Shown here: one piece after another, positions 1 to 8,406 of the stretch
Layout of the letters: each line of letters opens with the position of its first letter
Numbering within the stretch: the stretch's first letter is position 1
Assembly: GCA_949287105.1 (NCBI GenBank)
Contig: CASEFE010000065.1
Coordinates: forward strand, 1 to 44,604
DNA length: 44,604 nucleotides
Direction of reading: 5' to 3'
From: an uncultured Bacillota bacterium
GTDB taxonomy: Bacteria > Bacillota > Clostridia > Christensenellales > Borkfalkiaceae
Notes under the pieces: generated by a model
The model's database searches: none
Seen by the model: the letters and a program-made list of their open reading frames with translations, nothing else
Told to the model about the DNA's origin: nothing
Translations under genes and position numbers: made by a program

Positions 1-36
1 AAACGGATCTCTTAAATTGATTTCATCAAGTTTCAT
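1..36 (-). CDS. GH43-like glycosidase, N-terminal fragment (runs off left edge)
   Basis: Only the first 12 codons are inside the window. Read on the minus strand from the ATG at 36 they give MKLDEINLRDPF. An AGGAGA ribosome site at 46-51 and a good promoter at 60-88 sit just upstream, so a real gene start is well supported. The pattern 'INxRDPF' directly after the start is typical of clostridial GH43-type five-bladed propeller glycosidases, where the Asp is the catalytic base. That family call rests on 12 residues and is an inference. The gene diverges from glnN, and a glycosidase here would match the glycan-degrading genes further right. Confidence 0.55.
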   Translation of the reverse strand, partial: MKLDEINLRDPF

Positions 37-59
37 AATAGCAAATCTCCTATGGTTTC

Positions 60-88
60 AGTATACAATATCTGCATAAAAATTTCAA
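60..88 (-). promoter_or_regulatory. Promoter of the leftward GH43-like gene
   Basis: On the minus strand TTGAAA (83-88) and TATACT (60-65) are separated by 17 bp. Transcription would begin near 53, giving a leader of under 20 nt that starts almost at the ribosome site. The rest of the divergent region (about 90-226) shows no further gene; the small ORFs there lack ribosome sites. Confidence 0.6.
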
Positions 89-226
89 GTCTGTAAAAAA
101 ATTTGCCGCGGAAGGGATATGAGAGCAAGCGATACGGATGTTCAATATGCAGAGTCAGTTTATAAAGATTCATGAAAATAATACATGGTATAAAAATGAA
201 TGATAATACAAAATGCGGCGTATTTG

Positions 227-255
227 TTGACAAAACGGCAAGAGGGAATTATAAT
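227..255 (+). promoter_or_regulatory. Consensus promoter of the glnN operon
   Basis: TTGACA (227-232), a 17-bp spacer and TATAAT (250-255) match the sigma-A consensus perfectly at both boxes. The predicted start is near 262, about 96 nt before the glnN start. A promoter this strong with a structured leader suggests that control is exerted after initiation, through the attenuator at 276-341. Confidence 0.88.
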
Positions 256-275
256 CAAAGCATAAAATCAATAGA

Positions 276-341
276 GCAACAAAGGCGTTGCGGCTGACTT
301 CTTGGAAAAAAGAAGGAAAGTCTGCAACGCCTTTTGCTTTT
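276..341 (+). promoter_or_regulatory. ANTAR-type antiterminator/terminator leader of glnN
   Basis: Two mutually exclusive structures are visible. The early hairpin pairs GCAAC (276-280) with GTTGC (287-291) around a six-base loop AAAGGC, with A at loop position 1 and G at position 4 as in RNA targets of ANTAR proteins. The late hairpin pairs AAAGGCGTTGC (281-291) with GCAACGCCTTT (324-334), 11 perfect base pairs followed by a T-rich stretch to 341, an intrinsic terminator. The early hairpin consumes the 5' arm of the terminator. A nested CTTCTT/AAGAAG stem (298-303/310-315) has loop GGAAAA, which does not fit the hexaloop rule. ANTAR targets usually have two hexaloop hairpins, and only one clear example is seen here. 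Confidence 0.7.
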
Positions 342-357
342 ATACGGAGGTTTAAAA

Positions 358-2445
358 ATGAAAGTTCCCGAATTGTTTGCGTCGGATGTTTTCAATCGAC
401 AGGTAATGCAGGATAAATTACCGAAAGAAACGTACAAGTCACTGTTAAAGACGATAGACGAAGGTGCGCCCCTTGATATGAGCGTTGCGAACGTCGTTGC
501 CAACGCGATGAAAGATTGGGCTGTTGAAAAGGGAGCGACGCATTTTACGCATTGGTTTCAGCCGATGACAGGTATTACGGCCGAAAAGCATGATTCGTTC
601 ATTTCGCCCACAAAAGACGGGAAAGTGATCATGGATTTTTCGGGGAAAGAATTGGTGGTAGGCGAACCTGACGCATCGAGCTTTCCTTCGGGCGGAGTCC
701 GTGCAACGTTTGAGGCGCGTGGATATACGGCGTGGGATCCCACTTCGTTTGCTTTTGTAAAAGACGGAACGCTGTATATTCCCACTGCATTTTTCTCATA
801 TAGCGGAGAAGTGCTTGACAAAAAAACGCCGCTTCTGAAAAGCATGGCGGCGCTCAACAAGGAGTCATTGCGGATTTTGCGTTTATTCGGGAACACGGCT
901 GTAAAGCGCGTGGTTTCAACCGTGGGGGCAGAGCAGGAGTATTTTCTGATCGATAAAAAAATGTTTCAGGCGCGCAAAGACCTCGTTTATACGGGCAGAA
1001 CCTTGTTCGGAGCGAAACCGCCCAAAGGACAGGAATTAGAGGATCACTATTTTGGCGCGATCAAGACGCGTGTTTCCGCGTATATGAAAGATCTGGACGA
1101 AGAGCTTTGGAAATTAGGCATTCTTGCAAAGACAAAGCACAATGAAGTGGCGCCCTGTCAGCACGAGCTTGCGCCGGTATTTACAAGCACGAACGTAGCG
1201 TCAGACCAGAACCAAATCATCATGGAAACGATGAAAAAAGTGGCTGAGCGGCATGGACTGCAGTGCTTGCTGCATGAAAAACCTTTTGCGGGCATCAACG
1301 GCAGCGGAAAACATAACAACTGGTCGATGAGCACGGATACGGGCATCAATCTTTTTGATCCCGGTTCGACGCCGGCGGAAAACGGACAGTTCATGTTATT
1401 TTTGACTGCTGTGATCGTGGCCGTCAATGAGTACCAGGATTTATTGCGATTGTCGGTAGCGAGTGCGGGAAACGATCACCGGCTTGGTGCAAACGAAGCG
1501 CCTCCCGCCATTGTTTCCGTGTATTTGGGCGAAGAGCTGGAAGGGGTGATCGAGTCGTTGGAGACCGGCGTAAAATACAGCGGAAAGGGTAAAAAGACAA
1601 TGAAGCTCGGGGTAGATACTTTGCCGGAGCTTCCGAAAGATACGACAGACCGCAACCGCACGTCGCCGTTTGCATTTACGGGCAATAAATTTGAATTTCG
1701 TATGGTAGGCTCGTCATTTTCGCTTGCGGGGCCGAACATTATCATCAACACGGCGGTAGCCGATGTTTTGCGCAGGTTTGCCGACGAACTGGAAAAAGCA
1801 ACCGATTTCAATACCGCGTTGCATGATCTGGTGGTGCGCGAAATCAGTGAAAACAAGCGGATTTTGTTCCACGGGAACAACTATTCGGAAGAATGGAAAA
1901 GGGAAGCGGAACGGCGCGGACTGTTGAATCTGAAAAGTGCGGCGGAGGCATTGCCTTATTTTGCGAGCAAAAGAAATATTGCGTTGTTTGAACGCAACGG
2001 TGTATTTACCGAACGCGAAGTCGTCACCAGAACGGATATCATGCTTGAAAATTACTGCAAAGTCTTAAATATTGAAGCACTGACCATGTTGGAAATGGCG
2101 AAAAAGGACATATACCCGGCGGTGAACGGATATGTTGTTTCGTTGTGCGAAGCGATTGAGCGCAAAAAGAGTGTAATGGCGGATATCGATTGCGGAGCCG
2201 AACAAAAGCTGATCCGTAAGCTTTCAAAGCAGAATACGGCTATGATGTCGGATGCGGATCGGTTAGAGGAAGCGTTGCTTGCGGCAAAAGAATACGAAGA
2301 ACCGGCAGAGCTTGCGAAATTCTTTTCGGAACGTGTGATTCCGCTGATGCGCGAATTGCGTGCTTATGCAGATGACATGGAAATGTCTGTGGCTGAAAAA
2401 TACTGGCCGTTCCCTACGTATGGCGACATTTTGTTCAGCGTGTAA
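358..2445 (+). CDS. glnN: Glutamine synthetase type III
   Basis: Makes glutamine from glutamate, ammonia and ATP in the cytoplasm. At 695 aa it has the length of GSIII, far longer than GSI or GSII. The N-terminus ([13 protein letters not shown]) and the conserved blocks [35 protein letters not shown] and [10 protein letters not shown] (N314-S323, including the nucleotide/substrate-binding region) identify the family. The start at 358 is chosen because GGAGG lies at 346-350; an in-frame start at 334 would fall inside the terminator stem. It is cotranscribed with the ammonium transporter 31 nt downstream, and its leader carries the ANTAR-type attenuator. With GOGAT next door it forms the ammonia-assimilating cycle. 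Symbol glnN is the usual one for GSIII; some annotations use glnA. Confidence 0.95.
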   Translation: MKVPELFASDVFNRQVMQDKLPKETYKSLLKTIDEGAPLDMSVANVVANAMKDWAVEKGATHFTHWFQPMTGITAEKHDSFISPTKDGKVIMDFSGKELVVGEPDASSFPSGGVRATFEARGYTAWDPTSFAFVKDGTLYIPTAFFSYSGEVLDKKTPLLKSMAALNKESLRILRLFGNTAVKRVVSTVGAEQEYFLIDKKMFQARKDLVYTGRTLFGAKPPKGQELEDHYFGAIKTRVSAYMKDLDEELWKLGILAKTKHNEVAPCQHELAPVFTSTNVASDQNQIIMETMKKVAERHGLQCLLHEKPFAGINGSGKHNNWSMSTDTGINLFDPGSTPAENGQFMLFLTAVIVAVNEYQDLLRLSVASAGNDHRLGANEAPPAIVSVYLGEELEGVIESLETGVKYSGKGKKTMKLGVDTLPELPKDTTDRNRTSPFAFTGNKFEFRMVGSSFSLAGPNIIINTAVADVLRRFADELEKATDFNTALHDLVVREISENKRILFHGNNYSEEWKREAERRGLLNLKSAAEALPYFASKRNIALFERNGVFTEREVVTRTDIMLENYCKVLNIEALTMLEMAKKDIYPAVNGYVVSLCEAIERKKSVMADIDCGAEQKLIRKLSKQNTAMMSDADRLEEALLAAKEYEEPAELAKFFSERVIPLMRELRAYADDMEMSVAEKYWPFPTYGDILFSV

Positions 2446-2476
2446 AAATAAATTCGGATGAAAGAGGTAAACAAAA

Positions 2477-4222
2477 ATGGATGGTATATTTGGCGCTACG
2501 GGGGTATGGTTCCTGATCGGTGCGATTCTCGTCTGGTTTATGCAGGCAGGATTTGCAATGGTAGAAACGGGGTTTACGAGAGCAAAGAATGCCGGCAATA
2601 TCATCATGAAAAACCTGATGGACTTTTGCATCGGCACGATCGTTTTTGTACTGTTGGGCGCAGGACTTCTGATGGGAGAAGATGCTTTATTCGGCCTGGT
2701 CGGGGTTCCGAATCTCGGCGTGTTCACTGATTTTGCCAATTACGATTGGTCGACGTTTTTCTTCAACCTTGTATTTTGCGCAACGACGGCAACGATCGTA
2801 TCGGGGGCAATGGCAGAGCGTACAAAATTTCTTTCGTATTGTATCTATTCGCTAGTCATCAGTGCAGTAGTGTATCCGATCGAGGCGCACTGGGTGTGGG
2901 GAGGCGGCTGGCTTTCGGGCGCTTTGTTCGGCACCGAAGGGTATTTCGGCAATGTAACATATATTGATTTTGCGGGGTCGTCGCTGATCCATATGGTCGG
3001 CGGAATATCTTCCTTTATCGGAGCGCTCATTCTGGGGCCTCGGTGGGGAAAATATCTGGATAAAAGCGGAAAGCCGACGCTTAATCGTAAACAGGCGGAA
3101 TATGTACGGGCGATACCGGGGCATAACCTTACGATCGGGGCTTTGGGCGTATTTATTCTTTGGTTTTGCTGGTACGGATTCAACGGAGCGGCGGCAAGCG
3201 ATATGGTGCAGTTTGCGCAGATTCTGGTCACGACCACGATCGCAACGGCGGCGGCAACTTGTGCGACGATGATTTTTACATGGGTCAAGAACAAAAAACC
3301 GGATGTATCCATGACGTTGAACGGATCGCTGGCCGGTCTGGTTGCGATCACAGCCGGATGTGCGGCGGTGGATGTTGTAGGCGCTTTCTTTATCGGAGTG
3401 GTTGCGGGCATTCTTGTGGTTGTAGCCGTAGAAGTCATCGATAAAAAATTTCATGTGGATGATCCGGTCGGTGCGATAGCGGTACATGGCTGCAACGGTT
3501 TATGGGGAACGATCGCCTGCGGATTATTTTCAGTCGAAACGGGGTTGTTTTATACGGGTAATTTTACGCAGCTTATAATACAGTTGATCGGGATCGTGTG
3601 CATAGCGGCTTGGACGATTGTCTGTATGGTAGCATTGTTTCAGATATTGAAACACACGGTCGGTTTGCGTGCCTCTAAGACGGAGGAAATGGAAGGCTTG
3701 GATAAACACGAACACGGTTTGCCCAGTGCCTATGCCGACTTTGTTCCCGTTCCTCTGGCGGCGGAAACGCTGGATCCGGAAGACGCACCGTTTGAAACAG
3801 CGGTCGATACGGACACGGAGCTTATAAAGATTCCGGATGCGTCAGGATATGCAACCGCGGATAAAAAACTGACGAAAGTAGTCATTTTAACAAAGCAATC
3901 GAAGTTTGAACAATTAAAACAGGCATTGAATGCCATCGGCGTTACGGGGTTGACGGTAACGCAGGTATTGGGATGCGGAGTTCAGAAGGGAGCAAGCGAA
4001 TATTACCGTGGCGTGAAAGTGGACATGGACTTGTTGCCGAAAGTGAAGGTGGAAGTTGTGATCAGTAAAATTCCCGTTTCGGAAGTGGTTGAGGCTGCCA
4101 GACGGGCGCTGTATACAGGTCATATCGGCGACGGAAAAATATTTGTGTACGACGTAGAAGGAGTTGTTCGGGTACGGACAGGCGAAACGGGATATGACGC
4201 GTTGCAGGATGAAGAGCAATAA
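2477..4222 (+). CDS. amt: Ammonium transporter fused to a PII signal protein
   Basis: A 581-aa membrane protein. Residues 1 to about 410 form the Amt/Mep/Rh channel with eleven hydrophobic segments. The twin pore histidines are visible as H172 (LIHMVGG) and H337 (AVHGCNG), and GAHWVWGGGW-like and ILWFCWYGFNGA blocks are typical. After an acidic linker (about 410-460), residues 464-577 are a complete GlnB/PII domain: KLTKVVILTKQSKFEQLKQA, then the T-loop with SEYYRG and FLPKVK-like VDMDLLPKVKVEVV. Known PII proteins plug Amt channels, so the fusion places sensor and channel in one chain. RBS AAAGAGG (2461-2467). It lies 31 nt after glnN and is followed by a strong terminator. Confidence 0.93.
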   Translation: MDGIFGATGVWFLIGAILVWFMQAGFAMVETGFTRAKNAGNIIMKNLMDFCIGTIVFVLLGAGLLMGEDALFGLVGVPNLGVFTDFANYDWSTFFFNLVFCATTATIVSGAMAERTKFLSYCIYSLVISAVVYPIEAHWVWGGGWLSGALFGTEGYFGNVTYIDFAGSSLIHMVGGISSFIGALILGPRWGKYLDKSGKPTLNRKQAEYVRAIPGHNLTIGALGVFILWFCWYGFNGAAASDMVQFAQILVTTTIATAAATCATMIFTWVKNKKPDVSMTLNGSLAGLVAITAGCAAVDVVGAFFIGVVAGILVVVAVEVIDKKFHVDDPVGAIAVHGCNGLWGTIACGLFSVETGLFYTGNFTQLIIQLIGIVCIAAWTIVCMVALFQILKHTVGLRASKTEEMEGLDKHEHGLPSAYADFVPVPLAAETLDPEDAPFETAVDTDTELIKIPDASGYATADKKLTKVVILTKQSKFEQLKQALNAIGVTGLTVTQVLGCGVQKGASEYYRGVKVDMDLLPKVKVEVVISKIPVSEVVEAARRALYTGHIGDGKIFVYDVEGVVRVRTGETGYDALQDEEQ

Positions 4223-4248
4223 CGGAACGCATGTATTTTTTCGGGGAA

Positions 4249-4284
4249 AACAGGTTCCTGTCATGATGGCAGGAACCTGTTTTG
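4249..4284 (+). terminator. Terminator of the glnN-amt operon
   Basis: AACAGGTTCCTG (4249-4260) pairs perfectly with CAGGAACCTGTT (4270-4281/2) around a 9-nt loop and ends in TTTT. It lies 27 nt after the amt stop codon and separates the operon from the GOGAT operon. Confidence 0.92.
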
Positions 4285-4381
4285 ATAAGAAGTTCTTATG
4301 TAGTGTATAAGTATAAAAAAACCAAAAAATTTTTTATATTTTCCATTCAAAATAGCGAAAAAACGAATTTTTTCTCTATGC

Positions 4382-4410
4382 TTGACGTGCAGAGAATGCC
4401 TGCATATAAT
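4382..4410 (+). promoter_or_regulatory. Promoter of the GOGAT/glutamine-use operon
   Basis: TTGACG (4382-4387), 17-bp spacer, TATAAT (4405-4410). Very A/T-rich tracts upstream (4312-4380) could act as an UP element. The leader from about 4417 to 4452 is short, and I see neither an ANTAR-type hairpin nor a terminator in it, unlike the glnN leader. No further terminator appears until 15244, so this promoter probably serves all ten genes. Confidence 0.8.
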
Positions 4411-4452
4411 GAACAAAGTAATCAAAAAGTTCAGTTTTCAGGGAGACAAAAA

Positions 4453-5559
4453 ATGTTGTTAAGAGAAGGCGAGTTCAGAAATCCATCCGGCTGTGCCATT
4501 GCAGGCGTCATAGACAGAAGCGGACAGAGTATGAATGGTGAACAGATCATCGAAGCGATTTCGGTGATGCACGAAAGGTCGAACGGATTGGGCGGCGGAT
4601 TTGCGGGATATGGAATTTATCCGCATTTTAAAGATTTCTATGCGTTCCATCTGTTCTACGAAGGTGCAACGGCGCAGGAAGAAACGGAAACGTTTATCAA
4701 GCGTCATTTTGAGATAGTGTATTTTTCGGAGATTCAGACGCGCAAACTTCCTTCCATACAGAATGAACCGCTCATTTATCGATATTTTTTGGCGCCGTTG
4801 CCGCAAAAGCTTGCAAACAGCCATTTGGACGAGCGGGAATACGTAGCCCGATGTGTCAATCGGATCAATGCGCAGATAAAGGGCGCTTATGTTTTTTCGA
4901 GCGGAAAAAACATGGGGATTTTCAAAGGGGTCGGGTATCCGGAAGAGATCGGCCGGTTTTATCGGCTGGAAGAATATGAAGGATATGCGTGGACGAGTCA
5001 CGGAAGATACCCTACGAACACGCCCGGCTGGTGGGGCGGTGCGCATCCGTTCGGACTTTTGGATTTTTCCGTAGTGCATAACGGCGAAATTTCTTCTTAT
5101 GATGCAAATCGTCGTTATATTGAGATGTTCGGTTATAAATGCACATTGCAGACGGATACGGAAGTCATTTGCTATATCATCGATTATCTTGTGCGGAAGA
5201 GGGGGCTTACGCTTGAAGAAACAGCGCACGTAGTAGCGGCTTCGTTTTGGGAAACGATCGCAACAAAGGATGCGCAGGCGCGCGAGCAGGAGACCATTTT
5301 GCGCCGGATGTTTCCGTCGTTGCTGATCACAGGTCCGTTTTCGATTATTTTCGGATATGAGGGCGGCCTGATGGCGTTAAACGACCGTTTGAAGTTACGA
5401 TCGATGATCTGTGCGGAAAAGGGAGACCGAGCATATATTTCGAGTGAAGAGAGCGCGATACGAAAAATCGAACCGGATCTGGATCGGGTTTGGGCGCCTG
5501 CGGGGGGAGAAGCGGTCGTATTTGAATTGTACAAAAAAGAAGGAGAGCAAAAGAAATGA
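4453..5559 (+). CDS. Glutamate synthase, separate glutamine amidotransferase subunit
   Basis: A 368-aa class II (Ntn) glutaminase corresponding to domain 1 of bacterial GOGAT, here a stand-alone protein as in archaea and many Clostridia. It releases ammonia from glutamine for the synthase subunit. Family blocks: SGCAIAGVID near the start, ERSNGLGGGFAGYGIYP, HGRYPTNTPGWWGGAHPFG, VVHNGEISSY, and LQTDTEVICYIIDYL. The likely nucleophile is C14 and would need removal of a 13-residue propeptide, as in large-subunit GOGAT; this is inferred. The start at 4453 has AGGGAG at 4440-4445; an upstream in-frame start at 4282 would lie before the promoter. Its stop overlaps the next start as ATGA, so the two are translationally coupled. 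Confidence 0.9.
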   Translation: MLLREGEFRNPSGCAIAGVIDRSGQSMNGEQIIEAISVMHERSNGLGGGFAGYGIYPHFKDFYAFHLFYEGATAQEETETFIKRHFEIVYFSEIQTRKLPSIQNEPLIYRYFLAPLPQKLANSHLDEREYVARCVNRINAQIKGAYVFSSGKNMGIFKGVGYPEEIGRFYRLEEYEGYAWTSHGRYPTNTPGWWGGAHPFGLLDFSVVHNGEISSYDANRRYIEMFGYKCTLQTDTEVICYIIDYLVRKRGLTLEETAHVVAASFWETIATKDAQAREQETILRRMFPSLLITGPFSIIFGYEGGLMALNDRLKLRSMICAEKGDRAYISSEESAIRKIEPDLDRVWAPAGGEAVVFELYKKEGEQKK

Positions 5560-7064
5560 GCATGTACATACAGCCTGAATACGAAGTGATCCGCAATGAA
5601 CAAAGGTGTATAAATTGCCGGGCATGCGAAAGGCAATGTGCAAACGAAGTACATTTTTTTGATCCGAAAACGGGAAAAATGAATACGGATGATGCAAAAT
5701 GTGTCAACTGCCATCGCTGTGTCTGTATATGTCCGACGCACGCTTTGAAGATCGTGAGATCGGACGACACATATAAAGTGAATGCAAATTGGAGCAAACA
5801 AACGATCAACGAAGTGTATAAGCAGGCCGATTCGGGCGGCGTACTGTTGTCATCGATGGGCAATCCGAATCCTTTGGTGAGCTTTTGGGATAAAATGCTG
5901 ATCAATGCTTCGCAAGTTACAAATCCGCCCATTGATCCGTTGCGGGAACCGATGGAAACGCAAGTTTGTTTGGGTAAAAGGACGGCGAAGATCGAAAGGG
6001 ACGCAAGCGGCAAACTCAAAAACACATTGCTCCCGCACCTCGAATTAAAAGTTCCGATCATGTTTTCGGCAATGAGCTACGGATCGATCAGTTATAATGC
6101 GCATGCAAGTCTTGCGCGTGCGGCGCAAGAACTCGGTACTTATTATAATACGGGCGAGGGCGGGCTGCACAAAGATTTTTATAAGTACGGCAAAAATACG
6201 ATCGTGCAGGTAGCTTCGGGCAGATTTGGAGTTTTCAAGGATTATTTGGAAAATGCGGCGGCGATCGAAATCAAGATGGGACAAGGCGCAAAGCCGGGGA
6301 TCGGCGGGCATTTGCCGGGTACAAAAATATCATCGGACGTTGCCGAAACGCGCATGATTCCCGAAGGGGTAGATGCCATATCACCGGCTCCGCATCATGA
6401 TATTTATTCCATCGAAGATTTGCGGCAGCTCGTCTATTCGCTGAAAGAGACAACTTCGTATAAAAAACCGATCATTGTAAAGATTGCGGCCGTTCACAAT
6501 GTTGCGGCCATTGCAAGCGGTGTTGCCCGAAGCGGTGCGGATATAATTGCGATCGACGGGTATTGTGGCGGAACGGGTGCGGCCCCGACGAGGATTCGGG
6601 ACAACGTCGGGATACCCATTGAACTGGCTTTGGCGGCAGTTGATCAGCGATTGAGGGAAGAAGGGATCAGGGATGAAATTTCCATTGTTGCGAGCGGCTC
6701 GGTGCGGTCTTCATCGGATGTGGTGAAAGCGATCGCGTTGGGAGCGGATGCGTGTTATATCGGCACGGCGGCATTGTTGGCGATGGGTTGTCATCTTTGC
6801 CGAGCCTGTCAACAGGGGAAATGCAACTGGGGGATCGCAACGCAGCGTCCTGATCTCGTAAAGCGGTTGAATCCGGAAACGGCGTCCAAGAATTTGGTGA
6901 ATCTGGTTACGGCATGGGATCGGGAAATACAGGAAATGATGGGCGGAATGGGCATCAATTCGATCGAAGCGTTGCGCGGCAATCGGCTCATGCTTCGCGG
7001 AATCGGGCTTACGGATACCGAGTTAAAAGTTTTAGGCATCCGATATGCAGGTGAATCAATATAA
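5556..7064 (+). CDS. gltB: Glutamate synthase, FMN synthase subunit with N-terminal ferredoxin domain
   Basis: Forms glutamate from 2-oxoglutarate and channelled ammonia. Residues 1-65 are a two-[4Fe-4S] ferredoxin: C18-x2-C21-x2-C24-x3-C28 and C49-x2-C52-x2-C55-x3-C59-P. The remainder is the FMN-binding TIM barrel, with TGEGGLHKDFYKYG, AIEIKMGQGAKPGIGGHLPG, DAISPAPHHDIYSIEDL, IDGYCGGTGAAPT and VASGSVRSSSDVVKA. GCHLCRACQQGKC supplies the cysteines for the usual Fe-S centre. No GltD-type NAD(P)H subunit is encoded in the window, so electrons probably enter through the ferredoxin domain from a reduced ferredoxin or unlinked reductase. The start overlaps the previous stop (ATGA); an alternative ATG lies at 5562. 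Confidence 0.92.
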   Translation: MSMYIQPEYEVIRNEQRCINCRACERQCANEVHFFDPKTGKMNTDDAKCVNCHRCVCICPTHALKIVRSDDTYKVNANWSKQTINEVYKQADSGGVLLSSMGNPNPLVSFWDKMLINASQVTNPPIDPLREPMETQVCLGKRTAKIERDASGKLKNTLLPHLELKVPIMFSAMSYGSISYNAHASLARAAQELGTYYNTGEGGLHKDFYKYGKNTIVQVASGRFGVFKDYLENAAAIEIKMGQGAKPGIGGHLPGTKISSDVAETRMIPEGVDAISPAPHHDIYSIEDLRQLVYSLKETTSYKKPIIVKIAAVHNVAAIASGVARSGADIIAIDGYCGGTGAAPTRIRDNVGIPIELALAAVDQRLREEGIRDEISIVASGSVRSSSDVVKAIALGADACYIGTAALLAMGCHLCRACQQGKCNWGIATQRPDLVKRLNPETASKNLVNLVTAWDREIQEMMGGMGINSIEALRGNRLMLRGIGLTDTELKVLGIRYAGESI

Positions 7065-7087
7065 AAAATGAAAAAAACAGGGTGCGT

Positions 7088-7831
7088 ATGATTGCGCCGC
7101 GGGAGTATCCAATGGTAATCGAAGCGGAAGGAAAAACATTTGCCGCGTTGAACAGCGAAGTTCGCGCGTGCGAAGATTCAGAGATTTTGATCAAAAATTG
7201 TGTAGGGCAGCGGTATATAGCGGCGGGGCTATCGAAAAAAAGTCTGGCCATAGAAGGAACGCCGGGCAATGCTTTGGGGGCGTATCTGAACGGAGCAAAA
7301 ATTCTTTTGCGCGGCAACGCGCAAGAAGCGACGGGAGATACCATGAACGGCGGAGAGATCGTAGTATGCGGAAACGCGGGCGATGCCACGGGTTATGCCA
7401 TGCGCGGCGGAGAAATTTTTGTGCGCGGGGATGTGGGATACCGTTGCGGGATCCATATGAAAGCGTATAAAGAGCATAAGCCTGCGATCGTTGTGGGAGG
7501 CCGTGCGGGCAGTTTTTTAGGCGAATATCAGGCGGGAGGGATCCTGATTATATTGGGTAAAGATGTAAAAGGGTCTCCGGTCGGGAACTTTTGCGGAACC
7601 GGTATGCACGGCGGAGAAATATACCTTCGGTGCAATGCGTTGCCCAAACTGCTTCCGGCGCAGGTGAAGGCGGAAAGGCTGGAATCTTTGCCGGAAGGAA
7701 AAGTAAAGAGTTTAGTACAGAAATGGTGTGAACTGTTCAAGGAACAGGAATCGGAATTTTTAAATTCATCTTATTTTCGGTTGATTCCGAACAGTGAAAA
7801 CCCGTATAAGCAAATGTATACCGTGAATTAG
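7088..7831 (+). CDS. Glutamate synthase, GXGXG-domain subunit
   Basis: A 247-aa protein matching the C-terminal domain 3 of GOGAT, a right-handed beta-helix that in the fused enzyme packs between the synthase and amidotransferase parts. Repeating glycine motifs are obvious: GNALGAYLNGAKI, GDTMNGGEIVVCGNAGDATG, YAMRGGEIFVRGDVG and GAGSFLGEYQAGG-like segments. The ATG at 7088 is preferred, with AGGGTG at 7079-7084 in a ribosome-site position; a GTG at 7082 in the same frame is the alternative. It follows the synthase subunit by 23 nt, completing a three-gene GOGAT. Annotations may call it gltB3 or 'GltB alpha-like'. Confidence 0.87.
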   Translation: MIAPREYPMVIEAEGKTFAALNSEVRACEDSEILIKNCVGQRYIAAGLSKKSLAIEGTPGNALGAYLNGAKILLRGNAQEATGDTMNGGEIVVCGNAGDATGYAMRGGEIFVRGDVGYRCGIHMKAYKEHKPAIVVGGRAGSFLGEYQAGGILIILGKDVKGSPVGNFCGTGMHGGEIYLRCNALPKLLPAQVKAERLESLPEGKVKSLVQKWCELFKEQESEFLNSSYFRLIPNSENPYKQMYTVN

Positions 7832-7845
7832 AAGGCGGAGGGAAT

Positions 7846-8397
7846 ATGCAAAAAGTTGCGGTGAGGTGTGCCGGTCGAACGGCGGAAAAAAAGTTATCAG
7901 ATTATCTGAATGAGAACGGCTTTTCGGTTTCATCGGTGGACAGCGTCGCAGATTTTTCCGAGCAAACGGAAATAAAGGCGGTGATATTCGGGCTGCTGCC
8001 GATCAGCGAATGGGCAGAATCGGCAAACGCGGCAATGAAACTGCACATAGCGGTGGTCGTCATTGCGAAACCGGAAGAAAAAGAGCAGGCGGAGATGCTT
8101 TTATCGGGTACGGGTGCAGTAGTTTTTACTTTACCGATCAGGCCGGAGGGGTTATTGCAGGCACTTCGAACTTCGATAGAAATGAACGAGTGTGTGCGCA
8201 GGCTGAACGAAGAAAATGAGAAACTGAAAATTGCGTTGAGCGATATGAAACTGATCGACCGTGCAAAATGTGCTTTGATATGGTATCTGGGGATGACGGA
8301 AAAAGAATCGCATCGTTTTATTGAAAAGCAGGCCATGGATCGGCGGGTGAGCCGGCGTGAAATAGCTACGGAGATATTAAAAACATACGAATCGTAG
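7846..8397 (+). CDS. ANTAR-domain RNA-binding antiterminator with degenerate receiver
   Basis: A 183-aa regulator. Residues about 1-115 have a response-regulator-like alternating alpha/beta pattern. The position where the phosphorylated Asp should follow beta-3 is glycine (AVIFG, G49), and the late Lys-Pro is Arg-Pro (PIRPEG), so this is a pseudo-receiver. A coiled-coil (about 118-140) leads to the ANTAR domain (about 135-178): KLIDRAKCALIWYLGMTEKE, ESHRFIEKQAMDRR and SRREIATEIL, a nearly textbook match. ANTAR proteins bind hexaloop RNA hairpins and prevent termination. The natural local target is the glnN leader (276-341). The input signal cannot be phosphorylation of the usual kind; contact with a GOGAT or PII partner is speculation. 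RBS GGAGGG at 7836-7841. Confidence 0.92.
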   Translation: MQKVAVRCAGRTAEKKLSDYLNENGFSVSSVDSVADFSEQTEIKAVIFGLLPISEWAESANAAMKLHIAVVVIAKPEEKEQAEMLLSGTGAVVFTLPIRPEGLLQALRTSIEMNECVRRLNEENEKLKIALSDMKLIDRAKCALIWYLGMTEKESHRFIEKQAMDRRVSRREIATEILKTYES

Positions 8398-8406
8398 GAG
8401 GGAGAG

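Noticed and set aside
33-233. Minus-strand 66-aa reading frame upstream of glnN
   Set aside because: It overlaps the minus-strand promoter, the start of the GH43-like gene in another frame, and part of the divergent region. It has no ribosome site and a random-looking sequence.
334-357. Upstream in-frame start for glnN
   Set aside because: It lies in the terminator stem and T-run; the GGAGG at 346-350 serves the ATG at 358.
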